DNA of 64,000 nt from Dactylosporangium vinaceum (GTDB taxonomy: Bacteria; Actinomycetota; Actinomycetes; Mycobacteriales; Micromonosporaceae), in NCBI RefSeq assembly GCF_019904175.1, contig NZ_CP061913.1, positions 1,736,001 through 1,800,000 on the forward strand. The letters run 5' to 3'. Below the pieces are notes generated by a model. That model made no database searches. It was not told where the DNA came from and saw only the letters and a list, made by a program, of their open reading frames with translations. The position numbers were made by a program, and so were the translations under genes. Shown here piece by piece: positions 11,401 to 19,558 of this stretch (position 1 is the first letter of the stretch; every line of letters begins with the position of its first letter).

Positions 11401-14382
11401 TTGCTGGCTCTCGTGCTCGCAGCGTTGCGTGCCCGGCGCGTCCAGGCACTGACGTTGGTGCTGCTCAGCACCCTCGCCGCGGCCGCTGCGGCGGCGTCGC
11501 CCTGGTATGTGCTGGCCTCCACCGAGCGGATCGCCACGCGGCACGTGGAGAGCGCCCCGATCCAGGAGCGGTCCCTCGAGGCGATCGGTGAGGGTGTGGT
11601 CGAGGGTGGGTCGGTCGAGGCGCAGCTGGACGCGACCGCCCACCTGACCCAGCGCATCGTGGGGCTGCCCGGCTTCGTGACGTACACCGAGGCGTACCTC
11701 TCCGGGCAGGCGACCACCGGCAGCGGCAAGTCCAGCGGCGGCGCGGCCACCGGCGGCACCGACGCCCGCAGCACCGACTCCCAGCTCGTGGCCCGCACCG
11801 ACGCCTGCACCCACGCGACCTTCGAGGGCCGGTGCCCGGCCGCCGCGGACGAGGTCGCGGTCAGCTACCGCACCGCCCGCTGGCTGCGGGTCAAGGCCGG
11901 CGACACGCTCTCCTACGCCGCGTCGGGGCTGCCCCGGCCGCTGGAGCTGAAGATCGTCGGCGTCTACCGGCCCGACAACGCCAACGCCCCGTTCTGGACG
12001 AGCAACAACGACCTCGTCGCCAAGTCGCTGCCGACGAGCGCCGCCCCGGAGATCACCGAGCCGGTCGACGACGCCATGCTGTCCGCACCCGCGCTGTTCG
12101 ACAAGAGCCTGGCCACCGTCTCCATCCGCACCGCCGTCGACATGGTCGCGCAGCCGTCGCTGCTCGTCGACAACGCACCCGAGGACGTCGCCGCGCGCAT
12201 GGCCGGGGCCACCGTCGAGGCCGGCAACAACCGGCTGACCCTCAACACCCAGCTCCCGGCGACGATCGACAAGGTCGAGCGGGACCGCCGGCTCGTGTCG
12301 CTGGGCGTGCCCGTCGGCGCGTTCCAGCTGCTCGTGCTGTGCTGGTTCGCCCTGTATCTGGCGGTCAAGTACACCGGCGAGGAGCGGCGCCCGGACATCG
12401 GGCTGGTGAAGCTGCGCGGCGCCACCCGGCTGCGCACCTGGGCCCTGGTGAGCGGGCAGAGCGCCCTGCCGATGCTGGCCGGGGCGGTGCTGGGGCTGCC
12501 GATCGGGTACGCCGCCGCGACCGCCGTCACCGGCACCATCAAGGACGCCGGCGTCAACGCGCAGGCGGCCGAGCTGTCCGTCGGCGCGGCCGCGGTGGCC
12601 GTGCTCGGCGCGCTGCTGGCCGCCCTGCTGGCCGAGCGGCGCGCGCTGTCCTCCAGCGTGTCCGAGCTGCTGCGCCAGGCCTCGGCCCGCTCCCGGGTCT
12701 GGCGCGACCTGTTCGACCTGCTGCTCGTCGCGCTCGCGATCGTCGCGGTCTGGCAGGTCAAGAACCGCGCGTCGGGTGACGCGGCCGGCCTGGCGCTGCT
12801 CGCGCCCGGGCTCGCCGCGCTGGCCTTCGCGCTTGTCGCGGCCCGCGTCATCACGTTCAGCGCGAGCCGGATGGTCGAGGGTGCGCTGCGCCACGGGCAC
12901 CCGGCCCGCGCGCTCACCGCCATCTACCTGGCCCGCCGCCCCGGCGTCCACCGGCTCGCGGCGCTGATGATCGCGACCGTGGCCCTGCTGACCACCTCGG
13001 CCCTGACCTGGAACACCGGGCGCGTCGCCGGCGAGACCCGGGCCGAGATGGAGGTCGGCGCCGACCGGGTGCTGACCGTCCGGGCCGAAAACCGTCTGGC
13101 CCTGCTCACCGCGGTCCGGGCGGCCGACCCGGGCGGTGAGCACGCGATGGCCGCGGTCGAGTCGGTGCTCAGCGGCAACGACCGCGTCCTGCTCGTCGAC
13201 AGCCCGCGGCTGGCCAAGGTGGCGACCTGGCGCCCGGAATACGGCCTCAGCGCCGAGCGCACGGCGGCGCTGCTGCACCCCGAGGCGCCCGCCCCGATCA
13301 CCGTGACCGGCGGGGACCTGTCCGTCGATCTGACGACGCACTTCACAACGACAGAGGCGAGCCGTCTGGTGTACCTCGATGTCGTGCTGGCCGACCCGAA
13401 GGGTGCGCGGGTCGCGGCGCGCCTCGGCCCGCTCGCCGAGGGGCAGCAGACCCTGAAGGCGTCCCTGCCCGGCTGCGCGGCCGCGCCCGGGTGCCGGCTC
13501 AGCTCGCTGCAGATCACGCAGACCACCCAGGACCAGAAGATCTTCTTCGCGGCCCGGCCCGGGGTCGACCTGACAGTGCACGCGATGACCGCGGGCGGCC
13601 GGCCGGCGCTCAGCAAGGAGCAGCTTGTCGACCGCACCCGGTGGCGCCTCGGCGTCAACGGCAACCCGCCGAACCTCATCGCCGGCCCGGCCGCCGACGG
13701 GCTGCAGTTGAGCGTCGCCCCGATCCGCAGCAGCGGCATCAGCGACCCGGGCGTGTACCCGATCGACACCCCGGCCCCGCTGACCAGCCTGCGCGCCACC
13801 AAGTTGCAGACGCGGCTGGTGGGTGACCAGCGGGTCAGCTTCGGCTCCGTCTCGATGTCCGAGCAGATCGCCGGCATCGTCCCGGCCCTGCCCCGGCTGG
13901 GCACCAAGGGCGTGCTGCTCGACCTGGAGTACGCGGACCGGCTCGGTGCCGACTTCGGCGCCGGGGAGTCCCTGCAGGTCTGGCTCAACGCGGGCGCACC
14001 GGCCGACATCGTCAAGCGGCTGCAGGACCAGGGGCTGCTCGTGCTCGGCGACGATTCGATAGCCGGCGTCACCAAGCAGTACGCCTCGTTCGGCCCGCCG
14101 CTGACCCTGCAGTTCATGCTGCTCTCGGCGATGGTCGGGCTGATCCTGGCCATCGGGACCGTGTCGGTCGTCGCCGCCGTCGAGCGAAGGCCGAGAGCCC
14201 GGGAGCTCGGCGCGCTGCGGGCCCAGGGCGCCCCGGCCCGGCTGGTCGCGCGGGTGGGCCGCGAGGGCTACCTGGTGCTGGCGATCACCTCGCTCGTGTT
14301 CGGCCTGATCCTGGCCGCCGTGATCCGCGCCTACATCGGCGACGTCCTGCCCTACTTCGCCGACGGTTGGAGCAAGCCGTGA
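11401..14382 (+). CDS. Large FtsX-type ABC permease, first of a tandem pair
   Basis: A 993-residue paralogue of the permease at 2881. I take TTG 11401 as start because GGGGAGGGG lies four bases upstream and the sequence then aligns with the next permease (LALVLAALRARRVQALTLVLLS against IGLVLSMVRARPGQALTAFLLS); an upstream TTG at 11380 is in frame but poorly placed. One N-terminal helix, a large external domain, the core VLCWFALYLAVKYTGEERRPDIGLVKLRG near residue 315, further helices, a second external domain, and about three C-terminal helices. The TGA stop is part of a GTGA overlap with the first 30-codon bridging ORF. It probably forms a heterodimer with the permease at 14557, using the ATPase at 17774. 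Confidence 0.88.
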   Translation: MLALVLAALRARRVQALTLVLLSTLAAAAAAASPWYVLASTERIATRHVESAPIQERSLEAIGEGVVEGGSVEAQLDATAHLTQRIVGLPGFVTYTEAYLSGQATTGSGKSSGGAATGGTDARSTDSQLVARTDACTHATFEGRCPAAADEVAVSYRTARWLRVKAGDTLSYAASGLPRPLELKIVGVYRPDNANAPFWTSNNDLVAKSLPTSAAPEITEPVDDAMLSAPALFDKSLATVSIRTAVDMVAQPSLLVDNAPEDVAARMAGATVEAGNNRLTLNTQLPATIDKVERDRRLVSLGVPVGAFQLLVLCWFALYLAVKYTGEERRPDIGLVKLRGATRLRTWALVSGQSALPMLAGAVLGLPIGYAAATAVTGTIKDAGVNAQAAELSVGAAAVAVLGALLAALLAERRALSSSVSELLRQASARSRVWRDLFDLLLVALAIVAVWQVKNRASGDAAGLALLAPGLAALAFALVAARVITFSASRMVEGALRHGHPARALTAIYLARRPGVHRLAALMIATVALLTTSALTWNTGRVAGETRAEMEVGADRVLTVRAENRLALLTAVRAADPGGEHAMAAVESVLSGNDRVLLVDSPRLAKVATWRPEYGLSAERTAALLHPEAPAPITVTGGDLSVDLTTHFTTTEASRLVYLDVVLADPKGARVAARLGPLAEGQQTLKASLPGCAAAPGCRLSSLQITQTTQDQKIFFAARPGVDLTVHAMTAGGRPALSKEQLVDRTRWRLGVNGNPPNLIAGPAADGLQLSVAPIRSSGISDPGVYPIDTPAPLTSLRATKLQTRLVGDQRVSFGSVSMSEQIAGIVPALPRLGTKGVLLDLEYADRLGADFGAGESLQVWLNAGAPADIVKRLQDQGLLVLGDDSIAGVTKQYASFGPPLTLQFMLLSAMVGLILAIGTVSVVAAVERRPRARELGALRAQGAPARLVARVGREGYLVLAITSLVFGLILAAVIRAYIGDVLPYFADGWSKP

Positions 14383-14471
14383 GGGGTTCCGAGCGCAGCG
14401 AGGAGGCCCCTCACCAGGGACACAGTTGGGTGCTCGCGTCGGCACCGGAGCTTGCGGAGGTGGCGGCGTGA
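14379..14471 (+). CDS. 30-residue bridging mini-ORF, copy 1
   Basis: Reads GTG...TGA, 30 residues beginning MRGSERSEEAPHQGHSW and ending ELAEVAA. It overlaps the upstream permease stop by GTGA and the next mini-ORF by GTGA. No homology to a known peptide is recognised. Its likely use is translational coupling: ribosomes leaving the permease could reinitiate here and pass on. Whether the peptide itself matters is unknown. The strong Shine-Dalgarno-like GGAGGTGG near its 3' end serves the following start rather than its own. Confidence 0.4.
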   Translation: MRGSERSEEAPHQGHSWVLASAPELAEVAA

Positions 14472-14556
14472 GGGGTTCCGAGCGCAGCGAGGAGGCCCCT
14501 CACCAGGGACACAGTTGGGTGCTCGCGTCGGCACCGGAGCTTGCGGAGGTGGCGGC
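14379..14556 (+). repeat. Two exact tandem copies of an 89-bp coupling cassette
   Basis: Copies at 14379-14467 and 14468-14556 appear identical. Each begins with GTGAGGGG, forms a hairpin with CCCCTCAC (14379-14414 and 14468-14503, loop containing GAGCGCAGCGA) and ends with the ribosome-binding sequence GCGGAGGTGGCGGC just before the next GTGA. The upstream permease stop, both cassette junctions and the downstream permease start all use GTGA. The 25 bases ending each unit (14447-14471, 14536-14560) recur exactly at 61844-61868. Confidence 0.9.
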
Positions 14557-14560
14557 GTGA
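14468..14560 (+). CDS. 30-residue bridging mini-ORF, copy 2
   Basis: Identical in sequence to copy 1. Its GTG start overlaps the stop of copy 1, and its TGA overlaps GTG 14557 of the second permease. It is preceded by GCGGAGGTGGCGGC, a good ribosome-binding site, which makes translation plausible. The second copy is also open in the frame of the downstream permease, so a gene caller may wrongly extend that permease upstream to 14452. Confidence 0.42.
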   Translation: MRGSERSEEAPHQGHSWVLASAPELAEVAA

Positions 14561-17500
14561 TCGGGCTCGTGCTGTCGATGGTCCGGGCCCGGCCGGGGCA
14601 GGCCCTGACCGCGTTCCTGCTGTCGGTGTTCGCGCTGGCGGCGGCCGTCAGCGCGCCGGTGTACTCCGCGACCGCCGACCGGGCCGTGGTGCACAGCGAG
14701 GTCCAGTCCGCGCCCGTCGGGGACCGGGTCGTGCAGGCCCGGCGGACCTCGCCGTCGCCCACCGACCGCGACTTCGAGAACGTGCTGCCCCAGCTGTTCA
14801 CCGGCAACGGGTTCAGCAGCGTGTTCAGCACCGAGTTCGACACGCTCATCGAGCCGGCGGCCCCGGACGGCGCGGAGATCGCGCCGCGGTTCGTCTACCG
14901 TGACGACCTCTGCGCGCACGTGCGGATGACCGCCGGGCGCTGCTTCATCAGCGAGACCGAGGTGATCCTCAGCCCCGCCCAGGCCGACAAGCTCAAGCTG
15001 CGCGTCGGGGCCACGTTCCCGGCGACGTTCGCGAAGATCTCGGGGGAGGGCGACTACGTCGCGGCCGGGCCGCCGCTCGTGCTGACCCTCGTCGGCACCT
15101 ACGAGCCGCTGAACAAGTCCGAGCAGTACTGGTCCGACCTCGACTACTTCAACCCGCGCGCCAGCAACCGCTACACCACCGAGCCGATGTTCGCCGGCCG
15201 GCTCACGCTGGAGGCGGTGCCGCAGCACGGCCCGGAGAAGCAGGCCCTCGACGTCGTCATCGACGACTCGGCCATCAGCCGGGAGTCGCTCGACGCCATC
15301 AACGCCCAGGTGCAGACCGGCAAGGAGAAGCTGGAGGCGCTGCCCGGCCGGCCGGTCGTCAGCACCGGGCTGCCCAACCTGCTCAAGCGGATCGACGGCG
15401 ACCGGAGCCTCGTCGCCCAGGTCGTGCCCGTGGCGGCGGTACCCCTCGTGCTCCTGTGCTGGTTCGTGCTCTTCATCGCCGTGGCCGCCGCGACCCAGGA
15501 GCGGCGCCTGGAGCTGGGCCTGTTCTCGCTGCGCGGCATCACCGTCTCGCGGCGCTGGTGGCTCGCGGCCGGCGAGAGCATCGTGCCGATCCTGGCTGGC
15601 GCCGTCGCCGGCTTCTTCCTCGGGCACTACCTGGTCCGGCTGGCCGCGTACCTGCTGCTGAGCGCCTCGTCCGACGTGCCGATCGGGGCCGGCCTCAACC
15701 TGTGGGCGTTCGTCTCCCTCGCGGGCGTGCTCGTCGCCGCACTGCTGGCCCAGCGGGCCGAGCTGGTCAAGCGGACCGTCGACCTGCTGCGCAACGTGCC
15801 GAGCCGGGCCTCGCGCTGGAACGCGCCGGTGTTCGAGGTCGTCGTCGTGGTGCTGGCCGTCGTCGCCGTCGTCCAGCTGCGCCGGGGCGGCGGCGGGCTC
15901 ACCGGGTTCGCGCTCGTCGCCCCGTCCGCGGTGGTCATCGCGGTGGCGCTCGTCGCGGCCCGGCTGGTGCTGCCGATCGCCGAGGTGATCGGCCGCCGGG
16001 CCGCGCGCCGCGGGCGGATCGGGCCCATGCTGGCCGCCTACGCGCTCTCCCGGCGCCCCGGCACCCAGCGGATCCTCGCCCTCTTCGTCGTCGCGATAGG
16101 CCTGACCGTCTTCGCCGCGACGGCGGCCGGCGCGGCCGGCGACGCCCGCACCCGCCGGGCCCAGGTCGAGCTCGGCGCGCCGCGGGTGCTCAGCGTCGAC
16201 CCGCTCAGCCGGTCCTCGATGCTGGCCAAGGTCCGCGCGGTCGACCCGGACGGCAAGTTCGCGATGGCCACGGCGATGCTGCCGGTCTCCGAGGACAACG
16301 TGCCGCCGATGCTGGCCGTGGACAGCCGCGCGCTGGCGTCGGCGTCGCTGTGGAGCGACCCGAAGATGTCCGCCGAGCAGGCCCACGAGCTGCTGCACCC
16401 GGGCACGCCGCGCGACTCGATAATCGTCGACAACAAGGAGCTCGCCCTCGACGTCACCATCACGAGCCTCGGCGACGCGTTCCGGGTGCACTGGGTCGCC
16501 GTCGTCGTGCCCGAGGACGGCACCGGCGTCGGCCGGGTGGACCTGGGCAAGGTGGTCGCCGGGCGGCAGACGTACGTGCGCAACCTGCCGATGTGCGTCA
16601 ACAAGTGCCGGCTCGCCGCGCTGGAGCTGGAGCAGCCGGAGGGCCGCGGCTTCGACGCCGACATGGTGGTGCACAGCCTCAGCCAGCACGGTGACAAGCT
16701 CGTCGACGAGGCCGCGTTCGCCCGGGCCGACGACTGGCGGGTGCCGGAGACGCCCGGGCCGAAGCTCCTGGTGCCCGAGCTGGCCGGCGTCCAGGACGGG
16801 CTGCGGGCGACGATCTCGGGGTACAAGGGCGCCGACACCGCTTTCAAGATCTTGCCGACCGACGTGCCGAGCCCGCTGCCGGTCATCGCGGCCCGCACCG
16901 CCGGAGTCGGCGACCACATGACGGGCTTCGACGAGTCGCGGCAGGCGATCGACATCGTCGGCGAGGTCGAGACCGTGCCGCGGCTGGGCTACAGCGGCGG
17001 CATCGTCGACATGGAGTACGCCGAGCGGCTGTCCACGGACGGCGGTGACACGGAGTACGCCCAGATCTTCCTCGGCCCGAACGCGCCCGCGGACGTCGTG
17101 GACCAGCTGCGTAAGCAGGGCATCACGGTGAGCGGCGACCGGTCGATCGGGCCGGTCCGCGACGTGCTCGACGAGCAGGGGCCGGCGATCGCGCTGCGCT
17201 TCCACGAGATGGCCGGCATCCTCGCGGTGATCCTGGCCGTCGGCGCGCTGTGGCTGGTCTCGAGCCTCGACCGGCTGCGCCGCGCGGGTGAGCTGCGGGC
17301 GCTGCGGGCCCAGGGCATCGCCCGCCGCGACGCCGCGGCCAACGGATATCTGGCGCTCGTCGGCACGGCCGCGGTGCTGGCACCGTTCGCAGCCCTGGCG
17401 AGCTGGCTCGTGGTGCGCGAGTATCTTCCGGTGTTCAGTGACAACCCGGAGGGCTTCACGGCGTCATACTGGCCGTCACCCCTTCCGGTCGCCGTCGCCT

Positions 17501-17583
17501 GGGCAGCGGGCTCGGCGCTGCTCGTCGTCGCGGCGGTCGTCGCCGGGATACGCCTGCGATCCGCGACACAGCGCCGGCGATAG
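14557..17583 (+). CDS. Large FtsX-type ABC permease, second of a tandem pair
   Basis: A 1008-residue permease starting at GTG 14557 just after GGAGGTGGCGGC. The order of parts matches its neighbours: N-terminal helix (about residues 8-28), external domain, the core LLCWFVLFIAVAAATQERRLELGLFSLRG near 297, a helix-rich middle, a second external domain with VVPEDG and NLPMCVNKCRL cysteines, and C-terminal helices with the WLVSSLDRLRRAGELRALRAQG loop. It is clearly paralogous to the permeases at 2881 and 11401. The gene ends with TAG and is followed after 11 nt by a small ORF that bridges to the ATPase. Confidence 0.9.
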   Translation: MIGLVLSMVRARPGQALTAFLLSVFALAAAVSAPVYSATADRAVVHSEVQSAPVGDRVVQARRTSPSPTDRDFENVLPQLFTGNGFSSVFSTEFDTLIEPAAPDGAEIAPRFVYRDDLCAHVRMTAGRCFISETEVILSPAQADKLKLRVGATFPATFAKISGEGDYVAAGPPLVLTLVGTYEPLNKSEQYWSDLDYFNPRASNRYTTEPMFAGRLTLEAVPQHGPEKQALDVVIDDSAISRESLDAINAQVQTGKEKLEALPGRPVVSTGLPNLLKRIDGDRSLVAQVVPVAAVPLVLLCWFVLFIAVAAATQERRLELGLFSLRGITVSRRWWLAAGESIVPILAGAVAGFFLGHYLVRLAAYLLLSASSDVPIGAGLNLWAFVSLAGVLVAALLAQRAELVKRTVDLLRNVPSRASRWNAPVFEVVVVVLAVVAVVQLRRGGGGLTGFALVAPSAVVIAVALVAARLVLPIAEVIGRRAARRGRIGPMLAAYALSRRPGTQRILALFVVAIGLTVFAATAAGAAGDARTRRAQVELGAPRVLSVDPLSRSSMLAKVRAVDPDGKFAMATAMLPVSEDNVPPMLAVDSRALASASLWSDPKMSAEQAHELLHPGTPRDSIIVDNKELALDVTITSLGDAFRVHWVAVVVPEDGTGVGRVDLGKVVAGRQTYVRNLPMCVNKCRLAALELEQPEGRGFDADMVVHSLSQHGDKLVDEAAFARADDWRVPETPGPKLLVPELAGVQDGLRATISGYKGADTAFKILPTDVPSPLPVIAARTAGVGDHMTGFDESRQAIDIVGEVETVPRLGYSGGIVDMEYAERLSTDGGDTEYAQIFLGPNAPADVVDQLRKQGITVSGDRSIGPVRDVLDEQGPAIALRFHEMAGILAVILAVGALWLVSSLDRLRRAGELRALRAQGIARRDAAANGYLALVGTAAVLAPFAALASWLVVREYLPVFSDNPEGFTASYWPSPLPVAVAWAAGSALLVVAAVVAGIRLRSATQRRR

Positions 17584-17594
17584 GGGCGGGGACA

Positions 17595-17777
17595 ATGGGC
17601 CGGTTCACCGGGGAAGGCGCGACACCCACCGCGGCGTCGCGCCCGCGCGGCGACCGTCCCGGCGGGGTGGTCATCGCCGATCGTGTCGAGGGTGAGGCGG
17701 ACGTGGTGAGCGCCGAACGCCGGCGATCGGTGAGGCTGAGCGAAGCGATGAGGGCTGAAGGGATGGGGACGCGGTGA
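17595..17777 (+). CDS. 60-residue bridging small ORF before ATPase
   Basis: ATG 17595 follows GGGGCGGGGAC and the frame ends in a TGA that overlaps GTG 17774 (GTGA). The product is Arg/Glu-rich (MGRFTGEGATPTAASRPRG... then RRRSVRLSEAMRAEGMGTR) with no recognised domain; internal in-frame GTGs at 17706 and 17730 are alternative starts. It contains GTGAGGCTGAGCGAAGCGA (17730 onward), which resembles the hairpin loop of the 89-bp cassette upstream. It may be a real small protein, a translational bridge, or leader sequence. Confidence 0.35.
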   Translation: MGRFTGEGATPTAASRPRGDRPGGVVIADRVEGEADVVSAERRRSVRLSEAMRAEGMGTR

Positions 17778-18646
17778 ACGGATTGGCGGTCGCCTGCCGG
17801 CGGGTCGTGCACATCTACCGGGCCGAGGCGGGTGACGTCGTTGCCCTGGCCGGTGTGGACCTGTCGATCGGGCCGGGGGAGACGCTCGCGCTCGTCGGGC
17901 CGTCCGGCTCGGGCAAGTCGACGCTCATCGCGCTGCTCGCCGGGCTCATGCGCCCGTCGGCCGGCCGGGTCAACATCGGCACCTACGACATGGGCAAGCT
18001 CTCCGACGGCGAGATCGCCCGGCTGCGCGGCACCGAGATCGGCGTGGTCCTGCAGGGCGCGGCGCGCAACCTGCTGCCCTATGCGTCGCTGCACCGCAAC
18101 ATCTGGCTGGCCCAGCGGCGGGCCGCCCGCACCGAGGGCATCAAGCTCGACGACCCCGACCGCATCCTCGACCTCGTCGGCCTGCCCGGCCTCGGCCGCG
18201 CCCGGATCGACGAGCTGGCTCCCGGCGCCCGGCAGCGGGCCGCGCTCGCGGTCGGCATCGCGGCCGGCCCCGGCCTGCTCCTCGTCGACGAGCCCACCAG
18301 CCAGCTCGACACGCACGGCCGCGACGAGGTCCTCGAGGCCCTGGAGACGGTCAACCGGGAGCGCAACACCACGATCGTCGTCGTCACGCACGACAGCGAC
18401 GTCGGCACCCGGCTCGGGCGCGCGGTGACCATCCGCGACGGGCGGGTCGGCGCCGAAGGCCGCGACGGGCAGGACTTCGCGGTGGTGGCGGGAGACGGCA
18501 CGGTACAGCTGCCGCCGGAGGTTCTTGGAGACTTCCCGCCGGGAACGCTCTTCACCGTCGAGCACATCGACGGGTCCGTGACACTGGTGGCGGGTGGATC
18601 CGACCGGTCGCTTGCGGCAGATCACCACGGGCACGTGCAAAACTAG
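17774..18646 (+). CDS. ABC transporter ATPase with altered signature motif and AbrB-like tail
   Basis: A 290-residue paralogue of the ATPase at 5922. Start GTG 17774 follows GGGATGGGGA. Walker A GPSGSGKST, Q-loop VVLQGAARN, Walker B GLLLVDEPTSQLD and H-loop THDSD are intact, but the signature is LAPGARQ, even further from LSGGQ than its paralogue. The last 60 residues (DGTVQLPPEVLGDFPPGTLFTVE) repeat the AbrB-like extension. No canonical partner ATPase is encoded next to it, so it may act as a homodimer with two weak sites or borrow the subunit from the 5922-7429 operon. It completes the transport operon that starts at 11401. Confidence 0.9.
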   Translation: MNGLAVACRRVVHIYRAEAGDVVALAGVDLSIGPGETLALVGPSGSGKSTLIALLAGLMRPSAGRVNIGTYDMGKLSDGEIARLRGTEIGVVLQGAARNLLPYASLHRNIWLAQRRAARTEGIKLDDPDRILDLVGLPGLGRARIDELAPGARQRAALAVGIAAGPGLLLVDEPTSQLDTHGRDEVLEALETVNRERNTTIVVVTHDSDVGTRLGRAVTIRDGRVGAEGRDGQDFAVVAGDGTVQLPPEVLGDFPPGTLFTVEHIDGSVTLVAGGSDRSLAADHHGHVQN

Positions 18647-18650
18647 GGCC

Positions 18651-19547
18651 ATGACCGACCCACGCCAGTCTCAGTCGATCTTCACCCGCGGGGCGGTGGA
18701 CCTCGGCGCCCTGGCCGCGAGGAACACGGCCGCCGCGCAGCGGCCCGCCCCGTCCGATACTCCGGCGACCCCTGCGGGGGCCAACGTGATCGAGGTCACG
18801 GAGGCCACCTTCCAGGCGGACGTGATCGAGCGTTCGCTCACGGTGCCGGTCGTCATCGACTTCTACGTCGCCGGCAGCGCGCCGGATCTGCAGTTCTCGC
18901 CGCTGCTGGTCAAGCTCGCGACCGAGAGTGCGGGAGCGTGGGTGCTCGCCCGGGTCGACGTCGAGACCAGCCCGCGGCTGGCCCAGATGTTCCGCATCCA
19001 GAACATCCCGTTCATCGTGGCGATCGTCGGCGGGCAGCCCGTCGACGCGTTCAACCAGGCACTGCCCGAGCCGCACCTGCGCCAGTGGATCGACGCGGTG
19101 CTCAAGGCGGCCGGCGTCGAGGTCGAGCAGCCCGAGGACCCGCGGATGCTCGCGGCCGACGACGCCATGGCCGAGGGCGACCTGGAGGCGGCCGAGGCGG
19201 CCTACCGCAAGATTCTCGACGAGACCCCCGGTGACATCGTCGCCGAGTCCGGCCTGGCCCAGGTCGGCCTGCTGCGCCGCACCGACGGCGTGGACATCGC
19301 CGGCGCGCTCGGCGCGGCCCAGGCCGCCCCGGACGACGTCGCGGCGCAGCTGCTCGCGGCCGACGTCGAGGTCCTGACCGGCGAGGCCGACCAGGCGTAC
19401 GCGCGCCTGGTCGCCCTCATCCGCCGCACGGCGGGCGACGACCGCGAGACAGTGCGCAAGCACCTCGTCTCGCTGTTCACCGTCGCCGGCCCCGACGACC
19501 CCGCGGTCGCCAAGGCCCGCCGGGCTCTGGCGAGCGCGCTCTTCTAA
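18651..19547 (+). CDS. Thioredoxin-fold/TPR co-chaperone, YbbN-like, without CxxC
   Basis: A 298-residue cytoplasmic protein. ATG 18651 is preferred over upstream in-frame codons; AAAACT at 18639-18644 lies six bases before it and could be a leaderless -10. Residues about 50-150 are a thioredoxin fold (VPVVIDFYVAGSAPDLQFSPLLVKLA...NIPFIVAIVGGQPVDAF), but the usual WCxxC is replaced by YVAGSAPD, so it cannot act as a disulfide reductase. Residues 165-298 are helical repeats of TPR type (MAEGDLEAAEAAYRKILDETPGD). This matches the actinobacterial YbbN/CnoX-like family, proposed to hold clients for chaperones. The arginase-fold gene begins 11 nt downstream. Confidence 0.85.
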   Translation: MTDPRQSQSIFTRGAVDLGALAARNTAAAQRPAPSDTPATPAGANVIEVTEATFQADVIERSLTVPVVIDFYVAGSAPDLQFSPLLVKLATESAGAWVLARVDVETSPRLAQMFRIQNIPFIVAIVGGQPVDAFNQALPEPHLRQWIDAVLKAAGVEVEQPEDPRMLAADDAMAEGDLEAAEAAYRKILDETPGDIVAESGLAQVGLLRRTDGVDIAGALGAAQAAPDDVAAQLLAADVEVLTGEADQAYARLVALIRRTAGDDRETVRKHLVSLFTVAGPDDPAVAKARRALASALF

Positions 19548-19558
19548 AGGCGCCCGCC

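Noticed and set aside
11368-14445. 1025-codon minus-strand frame antisense to the second permease
   Set aside because: Same reason: antisense composition, with no motif.
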